From: Diatrype stigma
Lineage: Eukaryota > Ascomycota > Sordariomycetes > Xylariales > Diatrypaceae
Assembly: GCA_022225965.2 (NCBI GenBank)
Contig: JAKJXP020000055.1
Location: 247,815 to 311,814 of the forward strand
DNA: 64,000 bases
Direction of reading: 5' to 3'
The notes beneath the pieces were generated by a model that did not search any database, was not told where the DNA came from, and saw nothing but the letters and a program-made list of their open reading frames with translations. Below, piece after piece: positions 45,816-58,397 of the stretch. The position numbers and the translations under genes are program-made. The first letter of the stretch is position 1. Each line of letters begins with the position of its first letter.

Positions 45816-48800
45816 GGCCCCCCGCTCGGCCGATAAAGAAAGGTGAGATTCAAAATCAGATGAGTGCACGAGATCTAGGTATGCGGGCCAATCAGCCTCT
45901 GGAGGAGCCCAGCAATAACCAGGGCGATACGCAAACTCCAACGTCCAACCATCTAACTACGCCATTGGCCTATCGAAAGAATGGCCCGTTGGAGAGAAGC
46001 TATATGGGACTGTTGCGTGTGAGCTGTTTGCTTGCTTGCTCACGCATATACGCGATGTAAGCTTCGCCTAACTAGATGGATGTCGAAGTTAAGGGTGGGT
46101 GAAACAAGAAAGGCGAAAAGGACTGTTGTTATGTATCCTATTGATCATATTGATCCGCTCTGCGAGATTGTCGATCTGATCTATCTCCTAGTCTTGCTGC
46201 GACAGACGTTACTTGGTAGGGAGGCCTTTCCACGAGCTTCAGACAGAACAACTGACTGGGCATAGTTATAGGTTAGACAGGTAGTATAAGGTAATTAGTT
46301 AGGCACTTATTAGTTAATATACGTTTGTTTTGTACGTCGTCGTATGCAGCCACCTGTGCACTGTATCGTTGTGGCGTAATCGAATGGACATGATGACTTC
46401 TCTTGTATGCACAATACTATATACACCTGCTCGCTCAGTCGACTTTCTGCGGGCGTCACGCCATGATACCGAAGTCATGAGGAGCTTGGTCTAAGAATAA
46501 ATTGTTCGCTATGGCGTGCCAGAGGGATCCTTGACCGTTTTTCGGATTCTCTGGCCATACTGACCTACTATGTAAGGTGTGTACTAACTAAAGATGCAGT
46601 GCGAAATAGACGACAGCTGATTGTTTCGATCGACAACTGCGGCTCTGAAGAAGGTGATCGATAGCTGCAGTCTTGCAAAAAAAGTTTGCAGTTCGTTTAG
46701 GGGCTTGGTGCTAGGTGCTAGGGTTGCATCGTAGGCTTTTTAGTTAAATTACAGAGTGGTTTTGCATCTCGTGACGATGCAACATGGACTTGGCTCCCAT
46801 CCTTTATGAGCAAGGTGCTCGCTCTTGCTTGTAACTACAGTACGAAATAGGGCACGAGCATCCGATCATGCCTACTATAGTAGATAGTAGATAGTAGATA
46901 GACTGTCCCTGCTCTCTGTTTCTCGCTTGCATTTCTGGATACGACTGGAGGATAGACGGAGTGACAACATCGACGCCATATCCAGCATGCCGTCCAGGTA
47001 GCGAGTGCCGCAAAATAAAGTCGCGATTCATCGGCTTTTTGTGGGTTGTGTGTGGCTGGAAAGACCCATCTTCGGGATGTTGCGATTGTTTCAAGTTTCC
47101 GCGCTCTACCGGACGCGGTGATCAAACACACTCCGCCTACCCTTTTTAGCGCCTGTAGAACTGTCTGCTACGGTTGTTACCTGGCTAATTACCCCACATC
47201 TTGATCGTGCGTATAATCCAGTGCGGTACCTTACGCTGGGCTTTCATGATGTCCACGGAGATATTTACTGTACGATGTTTATGTAAGTATAGACTTAGGT
47301 ATAGATTTAGGTGGGCTCCGTAAGCGGTTATCAAGTGATACTATGTATACTTCGTACGTTCATATACTTGGTGAAGACTAACTAGAAGATGTGCATTCAG
47401 GGCATCTAGCTTTGAACATCCAGGTAGGTAATATCGAAACCGCGTGCTTGACGATTAGTGACTGATAGCGTCGAATTTTTAAATAGACACTTATGTCATA
47501 TTGAACTGATTTCCCTATGCTGACACTCCATTCAAGTGTCTTCTTACCTCATAATTTCCCCCAATTAATTACCATCGTCATCCCTTGAGCTTATACAGAA
47601 CACAAGGCACTATCGCACGATTCACGAGCCCACCCGCGCGCTGCCTCCGGCCTCATGGATGGAGTAGTTAAATTTCCCGCGAAAATTCCGAGCAACGCTA
47701 GGTGGCTAGGAAAGATCCGGCTTCTGGTCAGCTATACGCGATGTGTAGCCCGCTGTTCGCTACATAGTAGCCTACGCCGCGAATGGTTGGCGTCCACTAC
47801 ATAGGTTGTAATATAAGTAGGCTACCGCGGCGGTGGAGGCACAGACAGGCATGGCCGACATGGTCTTTGATAAAAGCGCCGATGGGCTTGTGTGGGGGAA
47901 AGAAATGGGTGGGCCAAGTGCCACCCAGGCTGCCAGGCCACCCAGGAGAGTAAATATTAGCGCCGATGATTTGGGTTGCTTTCTGGCCCCGCCCCCCCGG
48001 GCTCTAGGTGGTCCAGGCTTGCCAGGCACAGGCGGTCTCCGCTTCTATTTTCTATTTTCGCTATTTCCCTGACAAGCCTGTCAAGCTTGCAGCTTGGTGA
48101 TATTCTGAGGCAGGGCTGCCAGGCGGGGCAGTCGTGGCAGACGTGTTTCAGATCTGAACAGCGTGCCTACATTAGGTTAGTTACCGGCCTTTCCTGCTCC
48201 CCTGGCACGCCCTGCAGTTGCCCTGGCAAGCGATCCCTGAGATGAACTTCCATTTCATAGTAGGTCATGATGCTCAGAATTCATGAATCATGAATGACTG
48301 GGAAATGCATGTACGCATGAGCCTATGTGCCGACACATAAAAGTGCAATAGCTAGGTAGATAGAATAGCTTCTCCGACAAGACCAGGTTGTCTGGGCTGT
48401 CTGGCCAGATACCAATCCCTTTACAGTATGGATTTCTATAAACTATCAATCACTACCTGCCTGGTTTGATCTATGTCGATACTTACCTACCTATCATTCA
48501 GCAGCTATATTGTAGGTCGGCTGTTGGAGGTGAGTAAATTCCGTAGACAACGTGATCTGTTTCTCATCCAGAACTTAAGAAAGTATTGGATATTGTATCC
48601 TGATTCTGACCGCCATCATTTGCAATCTACCAATTGATTAAAGGCGTGTGTACTACGTACGCAAATCGGAAGACTTCGGCACAAGCAAATTGCCTACATG
48701 TACTAGATCTCTGGGATCAAAGGTCATATCTGGGGATTTTTTTTATTTTTTATTTTTTTTTTTCGAGCTGCGCTTCACGCAGCCCTACGTATATGTCCCT

Positions 48801-50057
48801 GTTGAATATGGATATGTTTCGAAACTGCCCGGAGGGGGGTCTGCTTGCCTCCAGCTGCCAGTGTCGCGCTTTCACTACCAGGCCCGCCGTACGAATGCTG
48901 CTGCGACGTCATTCCCACGCAGTGAGCTATGACTACATACCTACCTAGTAGGTAGGTTCAGTCATAAACTGTATAAAGAATAACAAAATTCGAGCAAGCT
49001 CTGCTTGAATTCGTCTTGTCGGTAATTGCGAATTGGGCCCGTGGAATCCTTAGCCTTCCAGCCGCGTAAAACCCCCCCTAATAAGGCACTGGTTAATAAT
49101 GCACTAGTTAACTCCAGCATGCGGAAATTACTTACGCGTCGGTTGTCCTGGTCCTACCCCATCGCCCCTCCGCTGAATAATGTCTAAAAGTGTCTTAGAC
49201 GATAGGCAGGTTTGCTGGAGCGGAAGCCAACGGAAGAGACAGAGCTATGGGAAATGTCTTGCGGTATAGTGTTGGAGCGATGCTGCTTTACTTTCAAGCT
49301 CTCATAGTCAAGATAGTGAAGCTGAAGACTACCTACTTGTGTATGTACCTAGTGGATGTCCAACAAGTACTTGCTAGCTCCCGTGTCGTTCATAGCACTG
49401 TATGTGCCTATCTGCTAATGCTTTGCCTCCAAAGCTTATGATGGAGTTTGGTGTAGACTTTTACCTCCATTGGGGTAATTCACGAATGCATTCACGCATA
49501 CCTGCTTAGAGCACAGGGTATATACATATGATGCTTGGTAAATGATATGATGGTTCATTAAAACTGGCAAGAGGTATCATGCAAGTGTCTTCGTGCGATA
49601 ACTAGAACTATTTCGGTAATTCTGTCGTCGTTATTAGGCGAGCACCTTTAACTAATTCTAACCTGGAGCGGATTTCCGCATCTCCAGACCGTGGTCGTGA
49701 ACCTTTTTGAGGTGGAGAGGTTCGTTCTGATCTCTTCCTTAATGCTCTTCAGCGCGCGTGACGACCCCTTACCACTGCAGAAGCAAAGATGCGATCTAAA
49801 CTCACTACATAACTGAACTGACAAAAAACGAACTAGCGAAATCTTAGCAGAGTGGCAGAGTACCGTAGCAGAATGGTCGCTATTCTTATCGTCCGTGTGT
49901 CCGCGTAACCAAATCCCTGTGATCTGATCTCAAGGATTGCACCCACCAAGGAAGGACAAGCAAGCCCCTGCCAGCTAACGCCCGGACAGTTCGACAAGAG
50001 AACAGTGAACACCATCAGACAGTTCAATGAGGAAAGACCGACTGGACTTCGGTTACA

Positions 50058-50083
50058 CGGGTTGCACTGGTTGCACTGGTTGC
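50058..50083. repeat. 9-bp tandem repeat (ggttgcact), three copies
   Basis: Three copies of ggttgcact/ggttgcac lie in tandem in the gene desert. Confidence 0.85.
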
Positions 50084-51335
50084 ACAAAAGGGCTGACGAT
50101 AGTGTCTCCCTCAATAATGAATAATAAGTGAGTTACGAAGTACCACCTTTGACTACCTGCCCAAAGAGGCTTGTGATACCTACGGAATTGCACCTAGCAT
50201 ATTCGCAACACATGCAATTTTTGCTACTCGGCAACGAAGTCAAGAATTGCCCATCTTGAAAGGCGATAGCAGGAACAACTGGCCTTGTGAATATTGCTAT
50301 CAGCTACTGCATGCAAAAAGGTTTGGTCAAAAGTCCGATCCAGCCAGAAGAACTCTTCATCGGCATTTTGTTCGCTTGATTGTACCTCAAAATGCCGGAT
50401 CTCAAGATACGAAGTACTGAAGCCATAACTTCACCCTAGACAACCTAATGCCTCTACCATCATACCTACATAGTATGGCAACAAACCCACGCGCATCTGG
50501 CTTTAAGCTTAAATGTCCAATGGGGGTCAGAAGGGTTAATGAGTATCAACCACCACTTTTACCTTTATCTTTTGCCACGTTATGGTGAAATGTGCCTAAT
50601 AGCCTGGTCTTATCTGAGTATATGTGCTTCTTTATAGCTGGAAAATTCAAGATCTCGAGATCATCAAGCTTAGCATTTGAGTTGCGCTTGTTTTCTTCTC
50701 CATCGGAGCCGTGAAGTATTACTACAGAGAACACATATATCGGTGTTGAGTACATACATGTAGGTCTTCCGTTCACCAGTGGAAGGCCGTAGTAGGTGGC
50801 TTCAACTTACCAACCTACGGTACCTACGATGTATCCTGACTGCCCGACATTGAAGTATGTACGTACATACAGCAGGTAGGTACGAGGTAGTGGATCTTAG
50901 CCCCCTGTTTTCTCATGCTTGTAATATGAACGCCGACCCGCTAATAGCCACAAGAGGGATGCATGCCGTTACTACAACCGCCGCTAGGCTCAAATTGTGG
51001 GAAGACTGTGGTGTTCGCCCAATCCTGTCCGCCGTCAAGCTACCTGGCTACCTGGCTACGAGAGAGCCCTGGAGCCATGCTGCATGTACCATGTAGGTAC
51101 GTGGATGGAGTTGCCTGACCATCCTGCCATCCACTGCAGCCATCACGACCATTCCTTACTGTATGTACATACATGGTTGGATGTAATACAGAATTGCAGG
51201 GGGTAGGTACGCGCTCGATTGGGCCAAAATCAACCATATGCCAATGTACCTGCCATACCCACACCTCTGGCAATGACACGTTCCTATTGGATAACGATGG
51301 GGTCCCTTCCAAGTTCCAATCGCCTACCAAGTGCA

Positions 51336-51370
51336 CCTGGGCATCTGGGCATCTGGGCATCTGGGCATCT
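51336..51370. repeat. 8-bp tandem repeat (gggcatct), four copies
   Basis: Four perfect copies of gggcatct in direct tandem, with no spacers, so it is a simple minisatellite. Confidence 0.9.
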
Positions 51371-53127
51371 GAACTTCTGGACAACCAGATGTCAATGGTC
51401 GGCCCTCTGCTCCTTGCGTTTCTTTCCCCAGTGCTCGCCTCGAAGTCCCCCACCTAACTTTAACTTCAATGTTGGCTGGGTACATGCTCGGGTGTGCATG
51501 TGTGTGTATGTACGAAGTTACTACGGACGTGCCAGAACTGTATTGCTCTTGCTTCTGTGCTTATCGCCGTGGTGGGCTGTCTGTGAGTCTGTGAGTCTGT
51601 CCGTCCGCCTGGTCCGCCTGTCCGTACTGCAGGTAGACTATCGAGCTAGTCGCTAGCGAGTTAGTAGAGGTCCGTTGCCCAGCTTTCGTGCCCTCCCGGC
51701 GCAACCCAGTTAAAGCCGCGCCTACCACTCGTCCACTCTAACTCTACGAGAGGTACCTGTACCTTATACCCTACCTGGGCTTGCAGCATGTGTACCGTAT
51801 TGTACATATTTAGGTACCTTATGTACATACGCAGGTAGGGTGGACCAACCAGAGCTGGAGAGCTGGAGTCCATCATTCAGCAACCAGCTGGACCCGGTGT
51901 GTGTTTTTATGTGTCGGATACTTAGTCTCTTAGTTTAGCACGAAGTAGTCGGAGAAGAAGCGAAGAGAGAGCGATTTCATTAAACCCCCCCCATGGCCCG
52001 CATCCTCCACCCCCCCAGCCCAACCCAGTCTTACCCTCTTCTCCCAGCTCCTCCCCCCCCTTTAACAAACTCATTTTTTTCGAGTCTTCTTCGCAAGATC
52101 GATTCTATTCAGAATATTCCTCTCTTTTCCCTCTTTCTATATTCCCCTAACCCTCTCGTCGACCCGCTTGTGTGGCTGGAAACCCATCACTTAATCCTCC
52201 ATCTAATTAATACAGGAGGACTCTGCGCACAGAAACTCAATCAATCCGCCATTTCGCGCGCGAGACCCGACGCTTCTCTTCTCACATAATAATAACAAGA
52301 CCATCCCCCCCTCCAAGCTGCCGCACAACGTGGCCTATCAGATAGATTCTTATCCACGATTGACTCTTACCACCTTTCTGACCCTCTCCCATACCCGATT
52401 CTATCTGATCCGACGGGGATCCTGTTATTTACTTAGATTATTTTTCTACCTTTTCAGCGGTTGTTGCAAGCTAAACGGATTTAATGCGACCTTGAATGCT
52501 TGTGTCTGGACGAAGCACAACGCTCACACCACTTCCGAGAGAAGAAAATAGGACTAGGAACACCTCTATTGGCGCCTTTTCCTCTATTTTTGACGACGGG
52601 TATCGCACAGCAATCACATCCACCGCTCGCCCTTCGACGCACAGTTCGCCCACCTCCGAACTGCTGGACCGCATCGAATTTCCCTCCTCTCAATAGGCAA
52701 CTCCACCTTGAAGGTACACTTATCGCCTGACCACTCGCTCGCTCAAAGTAAACCAGGATTTTACTATCTACTAAAAAAACTATACCACTACGTACGGGCT
52801 GGACTCGATATAAAGTTAAAAGAAACGCACTAAGAAACGAACGGACCGCGACGACGACCAATTAAACATTACGACTATCCCATCGCCTTATAAGGCAGCG
52901 CCTTGGAGGCTCCTCGGACACTATCCCCTTCCGTCTCTCCGTTGCTGTTATCACGGGAACGCAAACACGATAGAGGAGCATTCAGCCTTTCCACTAATGA
53001 GCGTTAGCCATCACTAGCTGGGACTACGGATTTTATCTCGATCGGTTAAAAGCAGGATTCCACCGGCCATCAGGAGCTGGAATTATATATCCTAGAAACA
53101 TTCCGCCGTGTAATCGCGTAGTACATT

Positions 53128-55588
53128 ATGTACTCGCATCAAGCAGCAATGGCGTCCGCAGCACCCCAAAAGCCAGAAACCTTCATGCTGAGCACAGAAG
53201 CCCAGCAAGCATTACCACATGATGCGCAAGTAGCTCTGCAACAAGTTGATAACCGTGAGTGTTGCGCCTGGAGAGAGGAAGTACCCCTGGTTCTGTGACT
53301 GATTTCATATTCGCAGTTAAATATTTCCTCATTTCCGCCCCTGTGGACTGGCAGCCCGACCAGTATATTCGGAGGTTCTTGTTACCAACGGGAGAATATG
53401 TTTCATGCATACTCTGGAACAACCTTTTTCATATATCTGGTACTGACATTGTCCGATGCCTCTCCTTCCGCTTCCAGGCCTTCGGGCGTCCAGTGAAGAA
53501 TTCGAAGAAATTCGAAGAGGGTATCTTCTCCGACCTGAGAAATCTCAAGTCGGGGACAGATGCTTCCCTGGAAGAGCCCAAAAGCCCGTTCTTGGACTTC
53601 CTGTACAAGAACAACTGCATCCGAACCCAGAAGAAGCAAAAGGTATTCTACTGGTATAGTGTGCCCCACGATCGGCTGTTTCTCGATGCTCTGGAACGAG
53701 ACCTGAAAAGGGAGAAGATGGGCCAAGAGGCTACCACCATGGCTGTTAGCGAGCCCGCTCTCTCGTTCCAGTACGATTCTTCGCAATCATTGTATGAGCA
53801 GTTGACCAAGGCTCAACAAGCCAACTCTTCGTCATTCAACGCCCAGCCGATTTCTTTTTCTCAGTCACAAGCTCCGTCTCCCGTCATGCGGGCGATGGAG
53901 TCGATGCCGCCGCCACAAATGATCCCTCAGACGATGGCCCCTTTAGCGGATGGCATGGACGCTATGGCCCACTACGGCACCATGGCGGCCATGGCCCCAG
54001 CGATGCCGCAGCAAGTCCAGCATGTCCAGCAGCAGATGGTCAAGAGGGAGCCTGATTTCAGCCGGGTCCAGTACAACCAGAACGGCGTCCCAATCACTCA
54101 GGGTCACCAGCGCCACGCTTCTATGCCGGCGTTTGGTTTGGAGTATTCCCCTGCGCCTTCCTTCGTTTCCTCGCAGTACGAAGACTACAGCAACCGAGGC
54201 ATCTCATTCGAGCCGATTACGCCCCCTCAACAAACCCTGGGAATGGGTGCTGAGCCTGCGTACATTGCCAACGAGGAGACTGGGCTGTACACGGCCATCC
54301 CCGATCACCTCGGGGGTGTCAACGGTCTGAATGGTATGATGCAATTGCCCCCTTCTAACCTCGCCGGCCCTCAATTCGGGCGGGGCTACGGTGCCAACAG
54401 CGTCTATTCTGTCATCGAAGGCTCGCCGACGTATAAGCAGCGCAGACGACGTTCATCCATCCCGCCTGCCATGTCTACCATCGCAGCTGCGACAGCCCAA
54501 GTCCAATCCGTTGCGCACCGACCCTCAGACCTTAGACGGTCAGTTTCGGTGTCAGTCGGACCTGTTGCTGAGGGCGACGAGTCTCAGAACAACTCTCCGC
54601 CCGGACTGTCTTACAGTCACTCGGGCATCTCCATGAACAACCAGCCGCACAAGGAGCTGTTCGAAATGTCGAGGCACGGAACCCCGCTGTCGACGGTTGA
54701 AGACAGCCCAGCTATGAACCACATGGCTCTTCCGCAGGAATATGTACACATGAGCAACGAGGATATGCATAGCGAGAGATGTATGAACGAGCAACGGGCA
54801 CCGCAGGCGGGGCCTAGTGCGCTCCGTCGCGCACGCTCAGCTACGGTCATGGAGCTCGGACCTTATCCCCAGAAGTCCCACTCGTGCCCGATTCCGACGT
54901 GTGGTCGCCTGTTCAAGCGTTTGGAGCACTTGAAGCGGTAAGAAGAGTCTTATTTCATTTGAAGTTTTTGGTGATGCGCCGAAACGAATCTAACCTGTCA
55001 CTTAGACACGTGAGAACACACACACAGGAAAGACCCTACATATGCCCTCAGTGTAGCAAGGCGTTCTCTAGATCCGACAACCTAGCACAGTATGCCACCC
55101 AAACCTTTCCTCTGTCTTTTGTCGACTCTGAAATCCTGTGATGAGAAACGATGTTCCTAGTGCTACGTGCACACAGAGCGACTAAAGCATGACGAAGTCA
55201 ACCCGCGTCACAACACTAGCACAGCACTAGCATCAGTCCGGATTCATCATCAGGAGCGACGAGTATACATTTATCAGTAGTGTAACTAACGATTGCCACC
55301 TACAGACACAAGCGGACACACGAGCGAGGCGATCTTGCTGATGGCGGTCTACCTCTATCTGGCGAAGAAGAGGAAGACTACTCTGGCGAGGATCAGCTGG
55401 GCTCCATCGGGGAAGCCTCGCCTACGTCAGAAGGAGGCTACGTTTCCGCATCCCTCAACTCGGTCGCCAACGGGGCGCAGGCCAACAACCTTGCCACAGG
55501 CGGTATGACGCATGCATCATCCTTCAACCCCCTTCATACACTCAGCATGCCTATGACGATGAGCACACCGACAGGTGCTATGATGTAA
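53128..55588 (+). CDS. ste12: Ste12-type transcription factor (STE domain plus two C2H2 zinc fingers)
   Basis: End-point regulator of the pheromone and invasive-growth MAP kinase pathway; in filamentous fungi it controls mating and host penetration. Exons 53128-53254, 53317-54937, 55006-55089 and 55306-55588 join in frame to 704 residues, the usual size. The homeodomain-like STE domain is at about 43-170 ([60 protein letters not shown]). A Gln/Pro/Met-rich middle part follows. Two C2H2 fingers at about 563-615 read [19 protein letters not shown] and [20 protein letters not shown]. The acidic and Ser/Thr-rich tail ends [14 protein letters not shown]. Finger 2 lies mostly in an 84-bp exon that could be skipped in frame. 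C-terminal fingers are found in filamentous ascomycete Ste12 but not in yeast Ste12. Confidence 0.95.
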
Positions 55589-56830
55589 CTTTGCTTCTTG
55601 TGTGATTTTTCCAGCGGGTTCCTTCATGACGGGACATACTATTAGACTTGGTCGTGTTGTGTATTGGCCGCTTTCCCATTTCGGTGAGCTGTATGGGGTT
55701 TCAGCGGGTTCGTGTTTATACAAAGCATTCATGTCGGGGCTTAGGGGGGTGGCAGGCAGCCACGGAATTCGGCTATGGCTAGGGATGGCGAGGGCGAGCG
55801 GTGCTCAAAGCTTTCGAGACGTGACGCTACGGCATTTTTCTTTTTCACACGAGGATACCAAAAATCGGTTGATTTGATTAGAGGGCGGTTACAGGTCTGG
55901 ATGCCGGCGCCGCGGGCCAATGGCTGGCTAGGTTTGCGAAAGGCGCAGATATAGGGGAAGTGGAACTCGTGCATACTGTACATATATACTTTCTTCGCGC
56001 TTCTTTTTTCTTCTTTTTTCACTTTTTTACCCTTGTTTTTTTAACCTCCTTTCGCCCCTTTACTTCCCTCCCATTGCTTTTTTATTCTCTTGTGTTGCAG
56101 CAATGGGGCTTGAGTATAAGGGGTAAAGATGATACCATTACCTACCCTTTTTCTTTTCTTTTTTATCAAGTTAGGCCTTTGCCGTTTCCGCCCCTTGCAC
56201 AACAAGACTTGGAGCTGGGGGAGAGTAAACTACAGGGCAGTGGTGGTGGTAGCTAGTTAGAAGCAGCAAATGAACGCAAACAAAAATTATATAATTGGTG
56301 CTGTCTCCGCGCATTGTGCATGTTTTCTGAGTAGGTAAGTAAAGTAGTTGAAGTCATGCATGGTACTGGATTTGGCAGGTAATGGCTGGCCATCATTCAT
56401 CCCCTTAATGGCGCGATAAATTCCAGTCCTTGACGTAATATGCCAGTCCACATACACTAGGGCTGATATGCCGGCTTTTCTCTGGCGTTGGTTGTCACAT
56501 GAGTAGGTAACTAACTGGTGGTTTCAATAATTAAGGGAGGGGGTCGACGGGGTATCGGCCGGGATGTCAGTCAAGTCCGCTGAACACGGTCATGCCCATC
56601 TCATCGAGTACACAGGCGATGCTTCGTGGGAGCTGAGCACCCTCAGACTCGACTGCTGCTACTACTTCTCGCCCGAGTGAGCATCTTGCCTTCCTCGCCC
56701 AGGGAACCGCCAGATACGGGAAGGCCGATAAGAGCTCGGAAGTGATGTGTTTAACTTGAGGGAAGCTTACAATAAGTCGTAGGTAGGTACCTATTTTTGA
56801 AAAGTTCGACAAAAAAATCATCTTGCCTGG
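55589..56830. other. Downstream region of STE12
   Basis: Probable STE12 3' untranslated region followed by gene-free DNA with T-rich tracts at about 55990-56160. No supported coding gene. Confidence 0.6.
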
Positions 56831-57060
56831 TCCAGGGATCGAACCTGGGTTTTCTTGTTTCTTGCCATTTTTATCTCTTTCCTTCTGTGGTGTGGTAGGT
56901 AGGTTTGTTTCACACAGGGCGAAGAGTTTACCCGTTTTTCTGCGGTGCACGTTTAGTACATCCACAGGGAATCGAACCCCGGGGTCTTTCACTTTTGTGT
57001 GTGAATGTTTTGAACCCCATGGCGGAAACGCCGACGTGCTAACCACTACACCAACCTGGC
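56831..57060 (-). ncRNA. tRNA-like RNA polymerase III element with two B boxes
   Basis: On the minus strand from 57060 the text reads GCCAGGT, then an A box TGGTGTAGTGG with a perfect D-stem (GTGT/GCAC), then TCGGCGTTTCCGCC, which resembles an anticodon arm carrying TTC. A B box GGTTCGATTCC follows at about 56980. A second, perfect T-arm (CCAGG, loop TTCGATC, CCTGG) lies at about 56849-56833, leading into ACCAGGC and then a run of seven T at about 56817-56811. ACCAGGC pairs with GCCAGGT in six of seven positions, so the ends behave as a tRNA acceptor stem 230 bp apart. A standard tRNA cannot be folded because the anticodon stem has no partner near the second T-arm. It may be a tRNA pseudogene with an insertion or a tRNA-derived SINE-like transcript. 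Confidence 0.45.
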
Positions 57061-57218
57061 ATTGAATGTTGAAAGACAGACTTCTTGTTTGCCCTCTTGT
57101 ATTGGGTGCCTAGGTACCTCCTACCTAGCCAGCCACTTCATGGAATTATTCAACACCGCAGCAACGATGAGGCCATGGAGTAATAATCGACTAACCACCA
57201 CCACCATTAATCATCCTC

Positions 57219-58397
57219 TCATCTCCGCCTCCTCTTGCCTCCCCCCCTCCCACTACCACGGCCGCCCCTACTACCGCCCCCACCACCGCCCCCCTGTATC
57301 TCGCTCACGTCCCTCTTGCTCAGCGTCAACATCCCATTTCTCAGCTTCCCCACAGCAGGCGCATCGACCGCCCTTGCCCCCATCTTGCCGGCCCCCTTCC
57401 CCCGTCTAGACCCAGACCCGGACCCAGACCCCGCAGCGCCGAACCCGCGCAGCCAGGCAGCCGTAGCGCCCGTCCCGGCCTTCCGCTCGAGCACGACGCC
57501 GCTCTCCCTCGCCTCGCGCCGCCGCCGCGCCTCGCGATCCGCCGCCGCCCCCGCGATGCCCTGCCGCATCGCCATCGGCATCTTCTGCTGCGCGAAGATG
57601 CTGCGCTTCGACCCCAGCGCCGCCAGCCGGAGGTCCGTCGCTAGGTGGCGGTTGCGGCCTGCGTGCTCTGTTGTTGCTGTCGAGCTGTTGTTGTTGTTGT
57701 TGTCGTCGGGATTTGAGGAAGATTTGGATTTGGATTTGGAAAATAGGTGCGATTCCGTGAGGAGCCGCTGCAGCGCGAGGTCGTTCTTCAGCAGCGAGGG
57801 CGCGTCCTCGTCGGCGGCGGTGGAGGAGGGCGGTTTGGGCTTCTGCGCGGGCGTGTCGGAGGAGGCGAGGAGGGAGGACGGGACGCGCGAGGAAAGGTAG
57901 GCCCTGGCTTCTCGCTTCGAGAGGGTGGGGTTGCTCGCTGAGGGGATGGCGCTGTTCGCGTACGAGACGACCTCTATCTCTTCGGAATCGGAATCGGAAT
58001 CGGAATCGGAATCGGAATCGGAATCGGAATCTAAGTCTGGATCTTCTGCGCCTGAGCCAGAGCCTGAGACGCCCGACCACGAAGCTTCGGATGCATCGTC
58101 GTCGCCATCTTCACTGTCGGATCGCAAGTCCTCCGCCGTCGTAGCAGCAGCGGGCCCGGGGTTTGCAGAGACGTGGGGGGGCGGTAGAGGCTTGAAACGC
58201 GCTTCGAAGTGCCTCCTAAGTATGGCCTGGGCTTCGCTTTCTGATACCGATTCGGATGATGACGATGCTGACGACGGTGGTATTCCTTTTTCTTTCTCGC
58301 CCGGCTGCTGCTTCTGCTGCTGCTGCTGCTGAGGCGGCTGGCGCAATTTCCGTTTGCCGAGGACGGTGTTCGTTGTGGATGTTTTCGTTGCTGGCAT
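57219..58397 (-). CDS. Faf1-like 40S ribosomal subunit assembly factor
   Basis: Single exon, 392 residues. Yeast Faf1 binds Krr1 and acts in the nucleolus in early 18S rRNA processing. The conserved core is LSKREARAYLSSRVPSSLL, LLKNDLALQRLLTESHL, GRNRHLATDLRLAALGSKRS, IFAQQKMPMAMRQGI and then a basic helix (DREARRRREARESGVVLERK). This order matches Faf1. The N-terminal part contains a Gln run (encoded by cag repeats near 58308-58330), a Ser/Glu-rich segment (SESVSESEAQAILRRHFEAR) and an Asp-Ser run from a six-base repeat near 57980-58032. The C-terminus is Gly/Arg rich (GGGKRRRR), as in many nucleolar proteins. The start at 58397 is the only ATG before the conserved part with a sensible leader. 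Divergent from HIS6. Confidence 0.85.
   Translation of the reverse strand: MPATKTSTTNTVLGKRKLRQPPQQQQQQKQQPGEKEKGIPPSSASSSSESVSESEAQAILRRHFEARFKPLPPPHVSANPGPAAATTAEDLRSDSEDGDDDASEASWSGVSGSGSGAEDPDLDSDSDSDSDSDSDSDSEEIEVVSYANSAIPSASNPTLSKREARAYLSSRVPSSLLASSDTPAQKPKPPSSTAADEDAPSLLKNDLALQRLLTESHLFSKSKSKSSSNPDDNNNNNSSTATTEHAGRNRHLATDLRLAALGSKRSIFAQQKMPMAMRQGIAGAAADREARRRREARESGVVLERKAGTGATAAWLRGFGAAGSGSGSGSRRGKGAGKMGARAVDAPAVGKLRNGMLTLSKRDVSEIQGGGGGGGSRGGRGSGRGGGKRRRR
57980..58032. repeat. Hexanucleotide repeat encoding Asp-Ser run
   Basis: About eight copies of ggaatc inside the Faf1-like gene encode an acidic Ser-Asp tract on the minus strand. The tract is likely length-variable. Confidence 0.85.

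Larger units (their letters stand above)
42435..53127. other. 10.7-kb gene desert upstream of STE12
   Basis: No intact gene was found. Contents: small tandem repeats (46866-46900, 50058-50083, 51336-51370); a possible coding relic at about 45680-45815 on plus; a gccaggc-rich patch at about 47917-48240. From about 51960 a CT-rich stretch begins that is probably the STE12 promoter and long leader. A TATA-like word (tataaag) lies at 52809-52815, about 315 bp before the STE12 ATG. Several short upstream frames in that leader (for example at 51993 and 52330) could act as uORFs if transcribed. Confidence 0.5.

Noticed and set aside
51336..51370. CRISPR-like array
   Set aside because: Units are 8 bp in direct tandem without spacers, and the genome is fungal; it is a minisatellite.
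56823..57065. Protein-coding frames over the tRNA-like element
   Set aside because: The pol III boxes, stems and T run explain the sequence better, and the frames have no family features.
57235..58332. Open frames opposite and overlapping the Faf1-like gene (plus strand) and in its other minus frame
   Set aside because: Shadows of a GC-rich, repeat-rich coding region; they show only low-complexity Arg/Pro/Ser text.
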